A stretch of 64,000 nucleotides of DNA, taken from Hondaea fermentalgiana. Lineage: Eukaryota; Sar; Bigyra; Thraustochytrida; Thraustochytriidae. Shown here piece after piece: positions 30,401 to 39,482 of this stretch (its first letter is position 1; the number at the start of each line of letters is the position of its first letter). The position numbers were made by a program, and so were the translations under genes. The stretch is taken from assembly GCA_014084085.1 (NCBI GenBank), contig NPFB01000016.1:27495-91494 (forward strand), in the 5' to 3' direction. Under the pieces are notes generated by a model. It saw only the letters and a list, made by a program, of their open reading frames with translations, searched no databases and was not told where the DNA came from.

Positions 30401-31805
30401 CTCGCTGGCTACCTTGCTCAGGATCCGTACCGCAGAGCGACAGCTGCTCGTCAAACCAAGCAGCCGCTTTGGCATGGTCGCGCATGTCCGCATACACGTG
30501 CGCGATGGCGCCGCAGACTTGGCCAATACATGCGCGCTCGTGAAGGGCATCATAGAGACGCGCGGCATCGACATAGCATCCAATGGCATTGTCGAGAAAA
30601 CCTGCTGCCTCGTAGGCAGATCCTAAACCCACTTCAACTTGCGCACGTTGCACGGAATGCGGCGCAGCGAGTTCCCGACCCCGTCGAAAGGCGGCAATGG
30701 CTTCATGCGCGCGGCGTGCGTCGAGATGTTCGACAGCGCGCGAAAGAACTGCCGCAACCTCCTCTTGCATTGCAGAAGAATTGGACGAGGAGGACTTTGA
30801 TTTGCGCGGCGCGGATTGTTTGTGCGGAGACGTGGAGAGCTGTGTGGGACGTTGCGCCTCGGCACGAGATGATGCCCAGGGTTCTTGATCCCCTGCGGCT
30901 CGGGAGCGCGACGTTCGCGCTGCTGCGTCTTCAGAGTCGAATGCAGATTTAGGACTTCCTCGCATGTGAGAAATCTGCGCGAGGGCTTCATCCTGCAGAA
31001 CTGTCCACGCCTGGGGGCCAACGCGGTCGCGCAGCCGCAGCAGCTCCTCAAGCTGGGCCCGCGAGAGTTTATCCTCGGGAGCCATGCTCAGATTTTTCAC
31101 CACGAGACTTCCTAGGTGATCACCAAGGCCAGCAAGTTTCGGGGTGGGCTCTTTTTGCGAAGAAACCGGGTCCGGTCTTGAGGCGCGAGCTGACGGCGAC
31201 TCCTGACGGGCTTGCTCCGTAGGTGCGCCATTTGACTGGTCCATAGATCTGCTCGCGGACCGTCTTTCTCCGCCTACGTTGGGCACGAGAACTTCGAGGG
31301 GTGAGGTATCCTCCTTGGACGTGACCTGAGCTGCGGAGGCTGCTTCCGCCGACACAAACTCGCATCGAAGTACAATCTTTTGCACGCGGCCCTTGACGCG
31401 ATCCCACACTTGACTCACAGGAATGGTATCGGTCTCAGTCTTTGCAGCACGCACAAGGAATTTGTCTGCATCGGACCATCCCAGCCCTGGCTTGAGCAAG
31501 ATAGTCACGCGTACCGCCTCTCCAGCGCGGAGGTAGCCTTGAGCAGGTTGGACGCTGAAACGCTTAGATGCATTCGTTTGCAGCTTGAAGGCCACAAAGA
31601 TATCGCCGCCGGCATTTGCATCCACGTCATCACGCGCCTTGTCATTCACGTCATGCGTGAGATCTGTGGCTTTGATGACCAAAGTTCTGCGGCGCTCGTG
31701 CATTGGCCATGTGTCTGGAGCGCGCGATCCGCTTGCATTCTGCTCTCCACGGACCTGGAACTGCAGCGTGCGTGGCTCCACATTCACCAAACTCTCCTCG
31801 CCCAT
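27447..31805 (-). CDS. 1,452-residue MSP-TPR-ubiquitin-like protein
   Basis: Single intronless frame, first ATG. The first 150 residues resemble a major sperm protein (MSP/VAP) immunoglobulin fold, with the F-V-A-F-K-L-Q-T-N-A segment and a later R-A-G-E-A-V-R-V strand. VAP proteins use this fold to bind FFAT motifs at membrane contacts. Residues about 346-460 form TPR-like helical repeats. Residues about 683-775 form a ubiquitin-like beta-grasp (D-G-Q-T-Y-S-V ... L-V-V-D-D-V-P-L). A long acidic disordered region, a coiled coil (about 1120-1200) and a C-terminal globular region of about 250 residues, which I do not recognise, complete it. No C-terminal membrane anchor is seen, unlike VAP. Probably an adaptor; function inferred only from domains. 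Confidence 0.75.
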   Translation of the reverse strand: MGEESLVNVEPRTLQFQVRGEQNASGSRAPDTWPMHERRRTLVIKATDLTHDVNDKARDDVDANAGGDIFVAFKLQTNASKRFSVQPAQGYLRAGEAVRVTILLKPGLGWSDADKFLVRAAKTETDTIPVSQVWDRVKGRVQKIVLRCEFVSAEAASAAQVTSKEDTSPLEVLVPNVGGERRSASRSMDQSNGAPTEQARQESPSARASRPDPVSSQKEPTPKLAGLGDHLGSLVVKNLSMAPEDKLSRAQLEELLRLRDRVGPQAWTVLQDEALAQISHMRGSPKSAFDSEDAAARTSRSRAAGDQEPWASSRAEAQRPTQLSTSPHKQSAPRKSKSSSSNSSAMQEEVAAVLSRAVEHLDARRAHEAIAAFRRGRELAAPHSVQRAQVEVGLGSAYEAAGFLDNAIGCYVDAARLYDALHERACIGQVCGAIAHVYADMRDHAKAAAWFDEQLSLCGTDPEQGSQRATVMMARDHQMKIGHVPPTRLAQAKALVQDILQGGASAPVTQHEDIPLRQQHARRPSPGTSSPHHQQNGTVAIETLWEPSMGPSATAPSSSFVGGGAGGGGASQKFTDSGPAARSQPRIAPSSKPNYLNATRASQAARFDSARDRAPKEPEPPLNGPPPTYVDPVSAREAKERAKAASAQHVRRSLEARRLRDQGRGIRPPMAKRTSSDVDEDTDIVYLDVTTEMDGQTYSVALPGPPGVAESLTVREMRERVSFVTGIELHDFQLVVDDVPLADSWTAGDIGLGSRAEVGLRLLPGVRPQKYVKAFRPPEHHKEQQPAGHDNSVVASPDEPIEANKAATLGSKRTASTDEVVEFSADGAATRDHDPTSDSEGDIVTQPDASNGQDATGDIEDEENRSKGACCDDADDDDNEDDANVDVDVSNDAGGLAREEQKDAMPRSRAPSEAQTLPAPSRRPPPPAYIDDSNNGSKSLVLANGPGSPGANALEDLLQSIEQSIRSRQRADELADELERRALEVLGDDEGNNYLKDADEEGASPAQKTSTASGKKRAPGDDGPDDEATFAAAAEDEDDDEEDAERNDRKVNSGESTQNGVGPARAASAADELAARILDLEKQLAKSEVDRSKLEKLMEVTKGKLADLNTGNAQSSQVKQSLKREVAVLRSDFKTLASETRASLTNFQEVLRRNVRALQTISVQEPPVIIGLLTGGNETVEEGDAFAATEEGMLVPGSAPDGPRFRVQSVVNLGNSSKLHDAKVAMDAMAASFAKGTSAHAFVVSVGAPVALFGRKEDPSFLVEQVRAVFRALENAEFPMRVRAVALAEEAINEIGEVSDLLDPGQGPNHSGTPASVEIHSDASGVNVDVRLRGAVAVKFRTCDDFQRLFNVLLSQFRHRPRTHLIMMLEDEVSARKFTFVQVSGDATSVPQGMAAVLGAAGSPRARTLVFAGLDDTASEKDEGDQANDEDEDDAPNTAKLLAKFFPLMLAE

Positions 31806-32389
31806 CTCGGCTTGGCTCGGGCCTGTGCACGCGCGTCCGCGACGCTCTCACGGCTGCTTCGTGGGTGCAAAAAACGAGACCAGCGTCGCACGCACGCTGG
31901 CAGTCAATCAATCTCGTTCAGGTCGCGCACGAACTCGAGCGCAAGGGCCGGCACGAAGGCTTGTGTGGCGGTCTTTGCAACACGCGCCGTCGCGTCAGGC
32001 CTCGCGAGTAGTCACGGCGTCGCGCCGGACGACGAGCTTCAGCTCGCGCGCCCCGCTGGCGTGGCGTGTCGAACGGGTTTGTGCTCACTTACTTTACGTA
32101 TAGTGTGTGGCCATGACGGCTGCTGGGTGGAAGCCATTTATTTTTACTTTACGTTGCTTTACTTCGGAGACCTACTTTTTACCACCTTGCCAAAGCGGCG
32201 TAGGCCCTAGCCTAGCCCCATTGGACATGCGTAGCTTGCAGAAGCTTTTCGACATGCAAAGTGAGCCATGGCGCGTATGACAGGATCCATGCAAAGTGAC
32301 ATGCATGATTGATAATTTCTTATTTGTTTAGTTGGCAACTTTTGGTTGGTTGCTTTTGTAATGAAAACTTGCCTCACGCATTCACTTAC
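31806..32389. other. intergenic, no gene seen
   Basis: Promoter of the MSP-TPR gene on the left and 3' flank of the next minus-strand gene on the right. The part beyond 32100 is AT-rich and repeats the word CATGCAAAGTGA with small changes (about 32251 and 32288). No gene is supported. Confidence 0.5.
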
Positions 32390-34551
32390 TTATTGAAGTG
32401 GCGAAGATGCTTGGGTCCAGGAAGCAAAACTTACAACCTTGTGAAAACCGCCCGAAGTAGGAGAGTCTTCACCAAGCACATAATCCACGGGAACCTGCGT
32501 TCCGCTCCAGCCCTCAAGGCCAAGTATAACCTTGCCTGGATCACTGGCGCTCTCGTATGCATTGGCAACTAAATTGACAAAAAGACGCTCGTGGCGATTT
32601 GCAGTGGATACTGTTTTCGGGTCTCCGTCACGCTCCGACTGCACATGAAGAATGATGCAAATGTCACGGTTGCAGAGTTCGGCAAGAAGGTCGCGCAAAC
32701 AACGGCAAAAGGCCTCGCCCCATGCGTCGAGACCTGCAAGCCTGTCTGAAGCCTCGCTTGTGTCGATGAAGCGTCCAAGATCGCCGCGAACCCACGCGTC
32801 GAGCTTGGCAATGGAATCGAGCACGGTTACTTCATTCGCCGAAAACTCCATTTCGTCGATGAATCGCGCGCGTTCCGAGGAGGCCAGGGCGAAGAGCCAG
32901 GCGGGCTCGTCTTCTTCTTCTTCTTCTTCTTCGACGTCGTCGTCGTCGTCGTCGTCATTGTTCTCAGCCTCAACCTCGACCTCGTCATCCTGGCCATCAG
33001 CATCAAGATCCTCTCCCTCTGCGTCTTCATCTCGCCGTTCCGTCTCGTCTTCCAAGGCACCCTCCTGGTTTTCATCGGCTTCCGGGTCGTGCGCGATCAG
33101 TGCATCAGGTGCAGCGGTCATCCCCGTATCGAGCGCGAGGGCTTCGTCGAGACTCGCTACGTCAAGACTGCTCGCAGCGTCGGCGTCGGAGCGCAAATGC
33201 GCATCCGGAATGTGCTTGACATTATTCGGAGGACCAACGGACTCTGGCAAGACCTCGGACTTCGACTCGAGCGGATGAAGCATGGCGTTGTTTGCTTGAG
33301 AGGCCTGCGTCGCAGCAACGTAGGCCTGCATTTGCGCCTGCGCTTGCGCTTGAGCCTGGACCTGCAGTTGTAGCTGAAACTGCAAATGCTGCGCCACGGC
33401 ACTGAGCTCTGCGACCTGCAGCGTCTTGGTTTGCAGAGCATTATCCTTGGAGGCAAGATCAGCCTCCATGTTTTCGATTCGAACCTTGAGGTAGGCCTCC
33501 TGCGCCTCCTTGACTTCAAGATCAATTGACTTCATGCTGGCATCGTGCCTCGCTGCAGTAGCCTCTGTGATCGACGCATCGAGTTCTTTTTGCAGACGAC
33601 CAACTTCTTCCTCGAGAATGTCTGCGTGTGCTTTCAAAGCTGCATTCGCCTCTGAGGGTGTGGCCGGGACGGGCGACGCTCGCGCGCGAAGAGCCTGGTC
33701 GAGCTTATCTTGCATCTCGCGAACGGATGCCTCCTTGGCGGCCAGTTTCTTCTGCAGATCACCTCGCTGCGCCTCGAGCTGCGCTCGAATGCCGTCAAAG
33801 GTCATCATGACCCTCTCCATGCTTTTGAGGTCTTCCTCCTTCTTCCGCCGAGTGGCGGCCTCTTGCTGAAGTGACTCTGTGAGTTCTGCAACCTTGTGTT
33901 CAAGGCCTGCATTTCCATGTACAAGAGAACGATTCTCTTGCTCGAGTTTGTGCAAAGTTTCTTTGAGAGCGCGAATCTCACGAAAATTGGCATCCGCCTG
34001 CGCTTTCTTACCGCCATGGCTTGCGTTTCCAGAAGCGCTACCGTGAGGTCCACTGCTGCTTTGCTTTCTTTCGATAGAGTTGCCTCGTTGTTGCGAGCCT
34101 CCCTGTGTGCTCCGAGCAGATCCACTGCCCCTGACGGAATCCCGGTTCGAATGCCCTTTCGAAGAGGAGGAAGTGTTGTTCGGGACGGAATCGTTCCCCG
34201 AGGCCGGCGTTGCCGAAGAAGGGTTACCGACCATCCCAGAGCCACCTCCAGACGCGGCACGTTTGCGCATCGTTCGAGCATCGTTCGAGCCGTGACCTGA
34301 GGATCCTCTGTTTGGTTTACCGGGGACAGCATCTTGTTGCTGTTGGTGTTGCTGTGCATGTGAACCTTGAGGATTTTTTCTTGCACTGGCGCCTTCTCGA
34401 GAGCTGCTGCGACGGTCATTTGTATGCGCATGTGACATTGCTGTTTCTCGGTGATGTCTGGGCGTCTCATGACGAGAGTTGTCGAGCGTATACGTGTTTC
34501 CAAGTGCTGAGGTTGCCATATTTGCGGATGGGCCAGAAGTTGATTCCGTTG

Positions 34552-34589
<38 letters not shown>

Positions 34590-34981
34590 GACGAGTTCAT
34601 TTTCCCCGCAGATGCCTTTCGTCCCAGACGCGGGGGACGTGGCGCCCCGCTGCTTGCGCCGCGAGAACTACTTTGCTCGTTGCCCGCGCTGCCAGTGTGA
34701 TTATGTTGGTGCTGGTTGTTGCTGTTGTTGTTGTTATGGTTCGTCTGGTGGTGGTGTTGGTTGTTGTTCTTGCTGTGGCTATTTCCGGCGTTTGAGGACG
34801 CGCCCCTTGTCGTCTCGTTGGATTTTGCATTGCCAGCTGCTCCGCCAGAGGCCTTGCCTCCCTTCCCGTGCTGGTTCGCGTCGGCCGCGGGTCCGTGGCC
34901 GGCGCTGTTGCCCCGACTTCGCGGCGCCCTGCTCCGAGGCCTGCGCCCGCGGTCTCCTGCACCGGCGGCGGAAGCGCTCCA
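32390..34981 (-). CDS. coiled-coil protein with Asn/His/Gln-rich N-terminus (5' cut by gap)
   Basis: 863 codons are visible; the start is lost in the scaffold gap at 34982. The visible N-terminal half is disordered, with a run rich in Asn, His and Gln (about 34690-34780), a poly-Ala tract (about 34553-34592) and many Ser/Gly/Arg residues. The middle (about 33400-33990) is a long coiled coil. Next is a Gln/Ala-rich segment, then an acidic run of Asp and Glu (about 32910-32970). The last 150 residues form a conserved-looking alpha/beta domain (K-L-D-A-W-V-R, R-D-I-C-I-I-L-H-V) that I do not recognise. The Asn/Gln-rich run resembles prion-like sequences. An open frame continues across the N block, but only because N is read as unknown, so no sequence right of the gap should be joined to it. 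Confidence 0.7.
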
Positions 34982-35081
34982 NNNNNNNNNNNNNNNNNNN
35001 NNNNNNNNNNNNNNNNNNNNNNNNNNNNNNNNNNNNNNNNNNNNNNNNNNNNNNNNNNNNNNNNNNNNNNNNNNNNNNNNN
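34982..35081. other. 100-N assembly gap
   Basis: Exactly 100 N, the usual placeholder for a scaffold join of unknown size. Both flanking genes are truncated here, so at least the 5' ends of two genes are missing. Confidence 0.97.
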
Positions 35082-35275
35082 CTGTGCACGCGGTTCGCGT
35101 CGCGCACCGCGACGTGCTGCTGCGGAACTTTGTCGTGGACGATGCTGGCACCGTGCGCATCATCGACTTCGCTCAGGCCAAGATTGATGCGTCTATCCGC
35201 GATTTGGAGAAGGACTGCGAAGACTTCGATCGCGTCTTCTCTCGCGCGCTAACGAAAGGCCACTGCAAGACCTGA
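35082..35275 (+). CDS. protein-kinase-like 3' fragment (5' cut by gap)
   Basis: 63 codons from the gap to a TGA. It shows the kinase catalytic loop H-R-D-V-x-x-R-N followed ten residues later by I-I-D-F-A, where ordinary kinases have D-F-G. That arrangement is typical of atypical or small-molecule kinase-like folds in fungi and protists. The chain ends about 45 residues after the DFA, much sooner than a complete protein kinase C-lobe, so this is either a short kinase-like family or a gene with further 3' exons. The 5' end is unknown. Confidence 0.6.
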
Positions 35276-36207
35276 TGCGCGCTCGGGCGCACGGCTTTCT
35301 CTCCTCTTCTTTTCTTTTTTGTTCTCTAGTTTTTTTGTTGCTTATTATTATTTATTGCACTGTGAATGGACTTTCCAGGTCCGCGGTGACCCGAGCAATA
35401 CGGCCGTAGTCCAGCAAATCATCGTTTGCGATGGTGAAAGGCTCGTATGCTTTGACCATCTTTTCGAAAGACAATTCGCCGGTATCGCTTTTGATCTGTG
35501 CCTCCAGACTTTCCATTCCTCAACGAGGAACATGGCTGATTTGCCACTGGGTTCCAGGATCGAAGCAAGGCAAATTGGAGAAGGGTATCGGCCCAATGCC
35601 CGGCTTCTTTAATGTTGCCATGCAGGTTGGCGCGGGTGACGCGGTTTTTCGGTATGACCGAGAGCGCCTCCGTTAACTGGGCAGCGTGGCCATTTCTGGT
35701 TCAAAGAGGGGGTAGGCCTAGACTCCGGGTTACACAAAAAAAATTATTAACTGGGCAGCGTAGCCATTTCTGGTTCAAAGAGGGGGTGGACTTCGAGTTA
35801 CGTCGGAGGCGCACAAACCTACTAATAAGTACTACGTCACGTCCAAACCCCGGAAAAAGTTCTGCATTGCCTCCCAGACGGAAAATGGTGCCGTGGTGCG
35901 CGATATTTTCGTGGAAATTATTGACGGGACGAACGGCTGAAGGACAAGGCCAAGCGCGCCATCGTCGGCGACCGGCGGGAACGACGACAGCTTCTCTTTG
36001 TGGTGGTCGTCTTCAACTGAGGTTGACATGGAGAGCCATGCGGGTGGACGGACAGGTTGGGTGCAACGTGTGAATCGATCAAGAGTGGACAGGAGGGAAG
36101 AAAGAAAGATAATCGAAGCTCTACATCCTGGCCTAGCAGGGTCGGTTGGCACTGCACTGCGCTGCACGTCCTTGGAAAATGGTTTGTTTAGAGGTCCCCG
36201 CAACGAT
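35276..36207. other. convergent intergenic region with a tandem duplication
   Basis: 3' flanks of the kinase-like fragment and the cathepsin gene. AT-rich start (T-homopolymers near 35300). It contains a 41-bp sequence repeated at period 74 (35673-35787) with a TAGGCCTA between the copies. Several short open frames match nothing known. Confidence 0.5.
35673..35787. repeat. 41-bp direct repeat, period 74
   Basis: TTAACTGGGCAGCGTGGCCA and the following 21 bases occur at 35673-35713 and 35747-35787 with one mismatch. A TAGGCCTA palindrome (35713-35720) starts at the last base of the first copy. Confidence 0.9.
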
Positions 36208-37890
36208 TTAGAGATCGGGGACGACAAACGAGCAAGAGGCCTCGATCTTCATGTTGCCGCCTGGGCCATCCTGCTTGCGACCGCGGCAGACGCGGGCAAA
36301 GCCGTGGTCGCCCCAGTGCGTGCCCCAGCTGTTGCGAATGACCCAGTACTTTTGGCCATCCTCGGTTTCACCCCAGCCAACGACTGAAATGTCGTGCGTA
36401 ATCTCCCAGTCCTTGGGGGGCGTATCGTTGTCGCAGAGAATGTCCTCGCCATAAATGTCCTCACCAAGAGCGGGGGGCGTGCCAATGCCGCAGTCGATGG
36501 GACCACGAGCGATGATCTCGCGCATCATGGCCTCCTCGCCCTTGACAAAGCCATACTCCTTGACCTTGTAGACGTCAAAGTCGCCGTCGGCGACCTCAGA
36601 GCACTCGCCGTTGCCATTGCACTGGCGGCAGGCAATGCCCTTGTTTTCGCAGGCCTGCTCGTGGTTACGCCAGACGTTGCAGGTCTCATCGACCGTACCG
36701 ATTGACTTCCATACGGGAAAGACGTCACTCGAGTCGCCGCCTCCGCAGCCCGCCGTAGCAGGGCCCCGCACACAGTCTACCGTGTTTTGCGGCGAAATGA
36801 AGACATCTGTGGCGTTCGCGCCACCGCGCATAATCTTGAGGCGGTCCGAGAAAACGCTGGCCGACGCCATAGCGTAGCAGGCGCCGCAGTACCCGGTGGG
36901 TCCGTTATGGTGGCTCTGCATGGGAGTCACCACCGCGTAGCCATTGTAGTTGAGCCAGCTAAAGTTCTTGGGAAGCTCTCCGTTGCTGTTTTCCGCGAGC
37001 TGGTCCGCGAGATCGGTCACAAGGGTCTCTTCGCTGTGGTGCGCACGCAGCGAGTTGCGCAGCGCATGGTTGTTGGTGCGCGGAGTGTTGTGGCCGTCGT
37101 TAAAGATGGAACGCGGGTACTGAATTGCCGCGTCAAGAGTGAGCACGTTGAGAAAGGCAGCGACCTCGCCGTCAAAGTAACGGTAGGGGAGCTCCACCTT
37201 GGCGGCATAGCACTCCTTGATGGCGTCAATGCTCTGTTCGGTAAAGCCCTTGCTACCAAAAAAGGTACCAAGGTCGTGCTTGATTGTAAAGGTCTCGCCC
37301 TCGTAAGCGACGATGGTGCCGTACAAGCCGTCGTTCAGGGCGCAGGCAATGGGCCCGTTGGCGGCGACCTCGGCGCGAATCGCCGCAGCCTCAACGGGGA
37401 CCTCCTCATAGGAGGAGATAGGGTACCGAAAGAACTCGGCACGGGGCTCGCACTTGACTTCGGGGACAGGGATGCAGTTGAGGCAAGTGTTGAAGCGAGA
37501 GCACTTTTGCTTCTCGCCGACGTAGGCCATGCAAGTGCGATCGGGAACGCCCTTGTTCTCCTGGATGTACTCAAGAGCAGAGGCAATCATGCCTTTGCCG
37601 TTTTCGCACGCGTCGCCATCGAGGCAGTTGAGAAGGACCTGGTTCGAGAGCTGGACCTTGACCTTGGTGGGCTGCAGGATCGCCAGGCGATCTGCGACCA
37701 TGGCCGTGGCCGCCCAGATACCTCCGACGTGACCGCATCGTCGGCCCGCGAGGCCCTCAAAGTTCCGCACAGCCGTCACCAGGTTGCCGTGCTCCGTCGC
37801 GCGCCAGTCCATGGCTTCCGGAGCTGAAGCCCCGGCGAGCGCCGCCATGAACGCTGCCAGGACCACGAGCACAACCCTTGAGGCGCTCAT
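36208..37890 (-). CDS. tandem cathepsin X/Z-like protein, first domain inactive
   Basis: 560 residues from the ATG at 37890, which starts a clear signal peptide (about 1-23); seven further upstream codons are possible. Two papain-fold (C1A) units follow. The second (about 305-560) resembles cathepsin X/Z and has all catalytic residues: Cys338 in Y-C-G-A-C-Y-A, His499 in I-T-H-D and Asn520 in V-I-R-N-S-W-G. The first (about 25-225) aligns with the same fold (A-D-R-L helix, N-C-L-D-G-D, later C-N-C-I-P and N-G-P-I-A-C segments), but the catalytic Cys position reads G-H-V-G-G-I-W. The segment with His and Asn is also degenerate. Secreted or lysosomal targeting is inferred from the signal peptide. 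The dead domain may serve as a propeptide-like regulator. Confidence 0.88.
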   Translation of the reverse strand: MSASRVVLVVLAAFMAALAGASAPEAMDWRATEHGNLVTAVRNFEGLAGRRCGHVGGIWAATAMVADRLAILQPTKVKVQLSNQVLLNCLDGDACENGKGMIASALEYIQENKGVPDRTCMAYVGEKQKCSRFNTCLNCIPVPEVKCEPRAEFFRYPISSYEEVPVEAAAIRAEVAANGPIACALNDGLYGTIVAYEGETFTIKHDLGTFFGSKGFTEQSIDAIKECYAAKVELPYRYFDGEVAAFLNVLTLDAAIQYPRSIFNDGHNTPRTNNHALRNSLRAHHSEETLVTDLADQLAENSNGELPKNFSWLNYNGYAVVTPMQSHHNGPTGYCGACYAMASASVFSDRLKIMRGGANATDVFISPQNTVDCVRGPATAGCGGGDSSDVFPVWKSIGTVDETCNVWRNHEQACENKGIACRQCNGNGECSEVADGDFDVYKVKEYGFVKGEEAMMREIIARGPIDCGIGTPPALGEDIYGEDILCDNDTPPKDWEITHDISVVGWGETEDGQKYWVIRNSWGTHWGDHGFARVCRGRKQDGPGGNMKIEASCSFVVPDL

Positions 37891-38630
37891 CCTCCCGATT
37901 CTTTGTCGCACACGCTGCTTCGCCCTTTCGCTGCGTCAGACACCTGCTCGCTTGGTCGAGGTCTCCGCGTGCCCGCGTGTGGCGTGGCTTTGCGCAGTCT
38001 CCTTGCGCTCCTCGGACGCCAGTCGCGCAGCCCTTGATTCGCTCTCGCGCGTTCGAAGATTGCTTTGCAGTGCAATTCATTGCATTGCATCTCACTGGCT
38101 CTGCAATGTAGTAGTATGGCTGGTTCGTGCAATTTTATACACATTGGTGTAAGCAAGCGAGCAAGCAAGCAAAGCAATGGAGCGTAAACTACCGCAGTGG
38201 CCCCGAGTCGGGTGTTGTCCAGGGGCCTGGTGTGGAAGATGGCTGGCGACCGTGTCACTGTCAGTCAGTCAACATGCAGACTGACAGGGATGCTGCCAGG
38301 TGTGTGTGTTTGTGACTCGCATGGGTGACATGCATGACAGGCCAAAATGTTTGGTGATAAAGGACAGCGCTGAGGGCAACATTACCGAATGTGATGTAGA
38401 CACGGCGACTGACAGCAAGGGAAATCATCAACGTGTCCGCATTCATTTTTGCAATAAGACGATCGCGACGGCGCTGCTGCGCAATGCGCCCGAAAAAATG
38501 AAAAAGGTCATCGAGCCGCTCAAGAAGAATATCGAGCGTGCCGTTGGCAATAAGCAGCAGCTGACAAGGCGAAAAGGAGAACGAGATCGTTTCTGCGAGT
38601 TAAAATTTGAAATAAAATAGATGCTACGCG
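37891..38630. other. intergenic with one weak open frame
   Basis: Promoter of the cathepsin gene on the left and 3' flank of the cupin gene on the right. GCAAT/TGCATT short repeats near 38068-38092 and GTCA/TCAG repeats near 38260. A small plus-strand frame (38321-38620) is listed separately. Confidence 0.5.
38321..38620 (+). CDS. possible 99-residue lysine-rich protein
   Basis: ATG to TAG, 99 residues, Lys/Arg/Asn-rich, with a helical stretch M-K-K-V-I-E-P-L-K-K-N-I-E-R near the middle. No family recognised, no signal or membrane segment. It ends 10 bases before the convergent cupin gene. Base composition is AT-richer than its neighbours, and it may equally be chance in an intergenic region. 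Confidence 0.25.
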   Translation: MGDMHDRPKCLVIKDSAEGNITECDVDTATDSKGNHQRVRIHFCNKTIATALLRNAPEKMKKVIEPLKKNIERAVGNKQQLTRRKGERDRFCELKFEIK

Positions 38631-39482
38631 TCAACCTGAAGGTGCTACGCTGCCAAGATGGTTCGCTTTTACATATAGCTTGACGCGAGTCATGGCGCGA
38701 AGAGACAAGGGAGTTTTGGTCTCCAACATCTTGAGCCAGTCGCCTTCGAGGAATGGATCGAGCCCTGATGCTGTAAGAACAGGATTCGAAGAACCCGTTG
38801 TCGTTGCAGCGCCAGGCAGAACGAAGAGCTCAAGACCAGCAGGCTGGACAGGAATCGTGAGACTTGCACCTTCCTCGAGCTCCAATAGGTCCATGGTCTC
38901 TTGAGATGTGTCGCCTGGCAAAGGACGATAGAGTGGGCATTGCCGTACATTGCCCTGGGCACTGAGTGACGGATCGGGCGCGGATTGCCACGTTTCGGGG
39001 TCGTACGAATTGATCCGAATCTGTCTCCGATTCAAGCCCGGGTACTGGCGTAGCTTGACAAAAAGAACACATCCATCTTTGGATCGGGGCGCATGTGAAT
39101 ATCCTTCAGGGTTCAAAATGTACGTGCCGCGCGGGAAGTCCCCCGAGTCATCGGAAAAGACGCCATCAACGACGAGAATCTCCTCTCCGTCGGGGTGTGG
39201 ATGCTCATTAAAGTCCGAGTTCGCAAGGTAGCGAACGACTGAAGTGACCCTGCCCGCCTCCTTGGGCCCATCGAGCTCGAGGCGTTTGCGCTCCACGGTA
39301 GCGCTCGGGCTCGCCTCCCACGCCATGGACGCCGACCTCCGGCGGATAAACTCCGAAGTGCTCAGGGGCGACGGTGAGGACGGCGGCGACGACGACGACG
39401 ACGACATAGTTCTCTGCAAAGCCGTCTTGGCTCTCGCCACCCTCGCTGCTCGCGATACGGGCAACGCAAAGGCCACTCGCAT
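38631..39482 (-). CDS. ChrR-type cupin-domain protein
   Basis: 283 residues. A positively charged, Ala/Arg-rich N-terminus (1-25), resembling an organelle-targeting peptide, is followed by Met26 and a Ser/Pro-rich stretch; translation from Met26 is an alternative. Residues about 85-165 contain the cupin fold, with the N-E-H-P-H-P-D-G-E-E-I-L motif giving two His and a Glu metal ligand set, then G-T-Y-I-L-N-P and H-A-P. This pattern is that of the ChrR cupin, which in bacterial anti-sigma factors binds zinc; many eukaryotic microbes carry free-standing versions of unknown role. The C-terminal third is less conserved. It is divergent from the ZNF598-like gene. Confidence 0.75.
   Translation of the reverse strand: MRVAFALPVSRAARVARAKTALQRTMSSSSSSPPSSPSPLSTSEFIRRRSASMAWEASPSATVERKRLELDGPKEAGRVTSVVRYLANSDFNEHPHPDGEEILVVDGVFSDDSGDFPRGTYILNPEGYSHAPRSKDGCVLFVKLRQYPGLNRRQIRINSYDPETWQSAPDPSLSAQGNVRQCPLYRPLPGDTSQETMDLLELEEGASLTIPVQPAGLELFVLPGAATTTGSSNPVLTASGLDPFLEGDWLKMLETKTPLSLRAMTRVKLYVKANHLGSVAPSG

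Noticed and set aside
32390..35107. One 905-codon frame running through the N block
   Set aside because: The N block is a placeholder of unknown true length, so continuity of frame across it means nothing. Sequence right of the gap reads as a kinase-like fragment on the other strand.
36787..37827. 346-codon plus-strand open frame within the cathepsin gene
   Set aside because: Antisense shadow. The minus strand has a signal peptide, catalytic triad and conserved cysteines.
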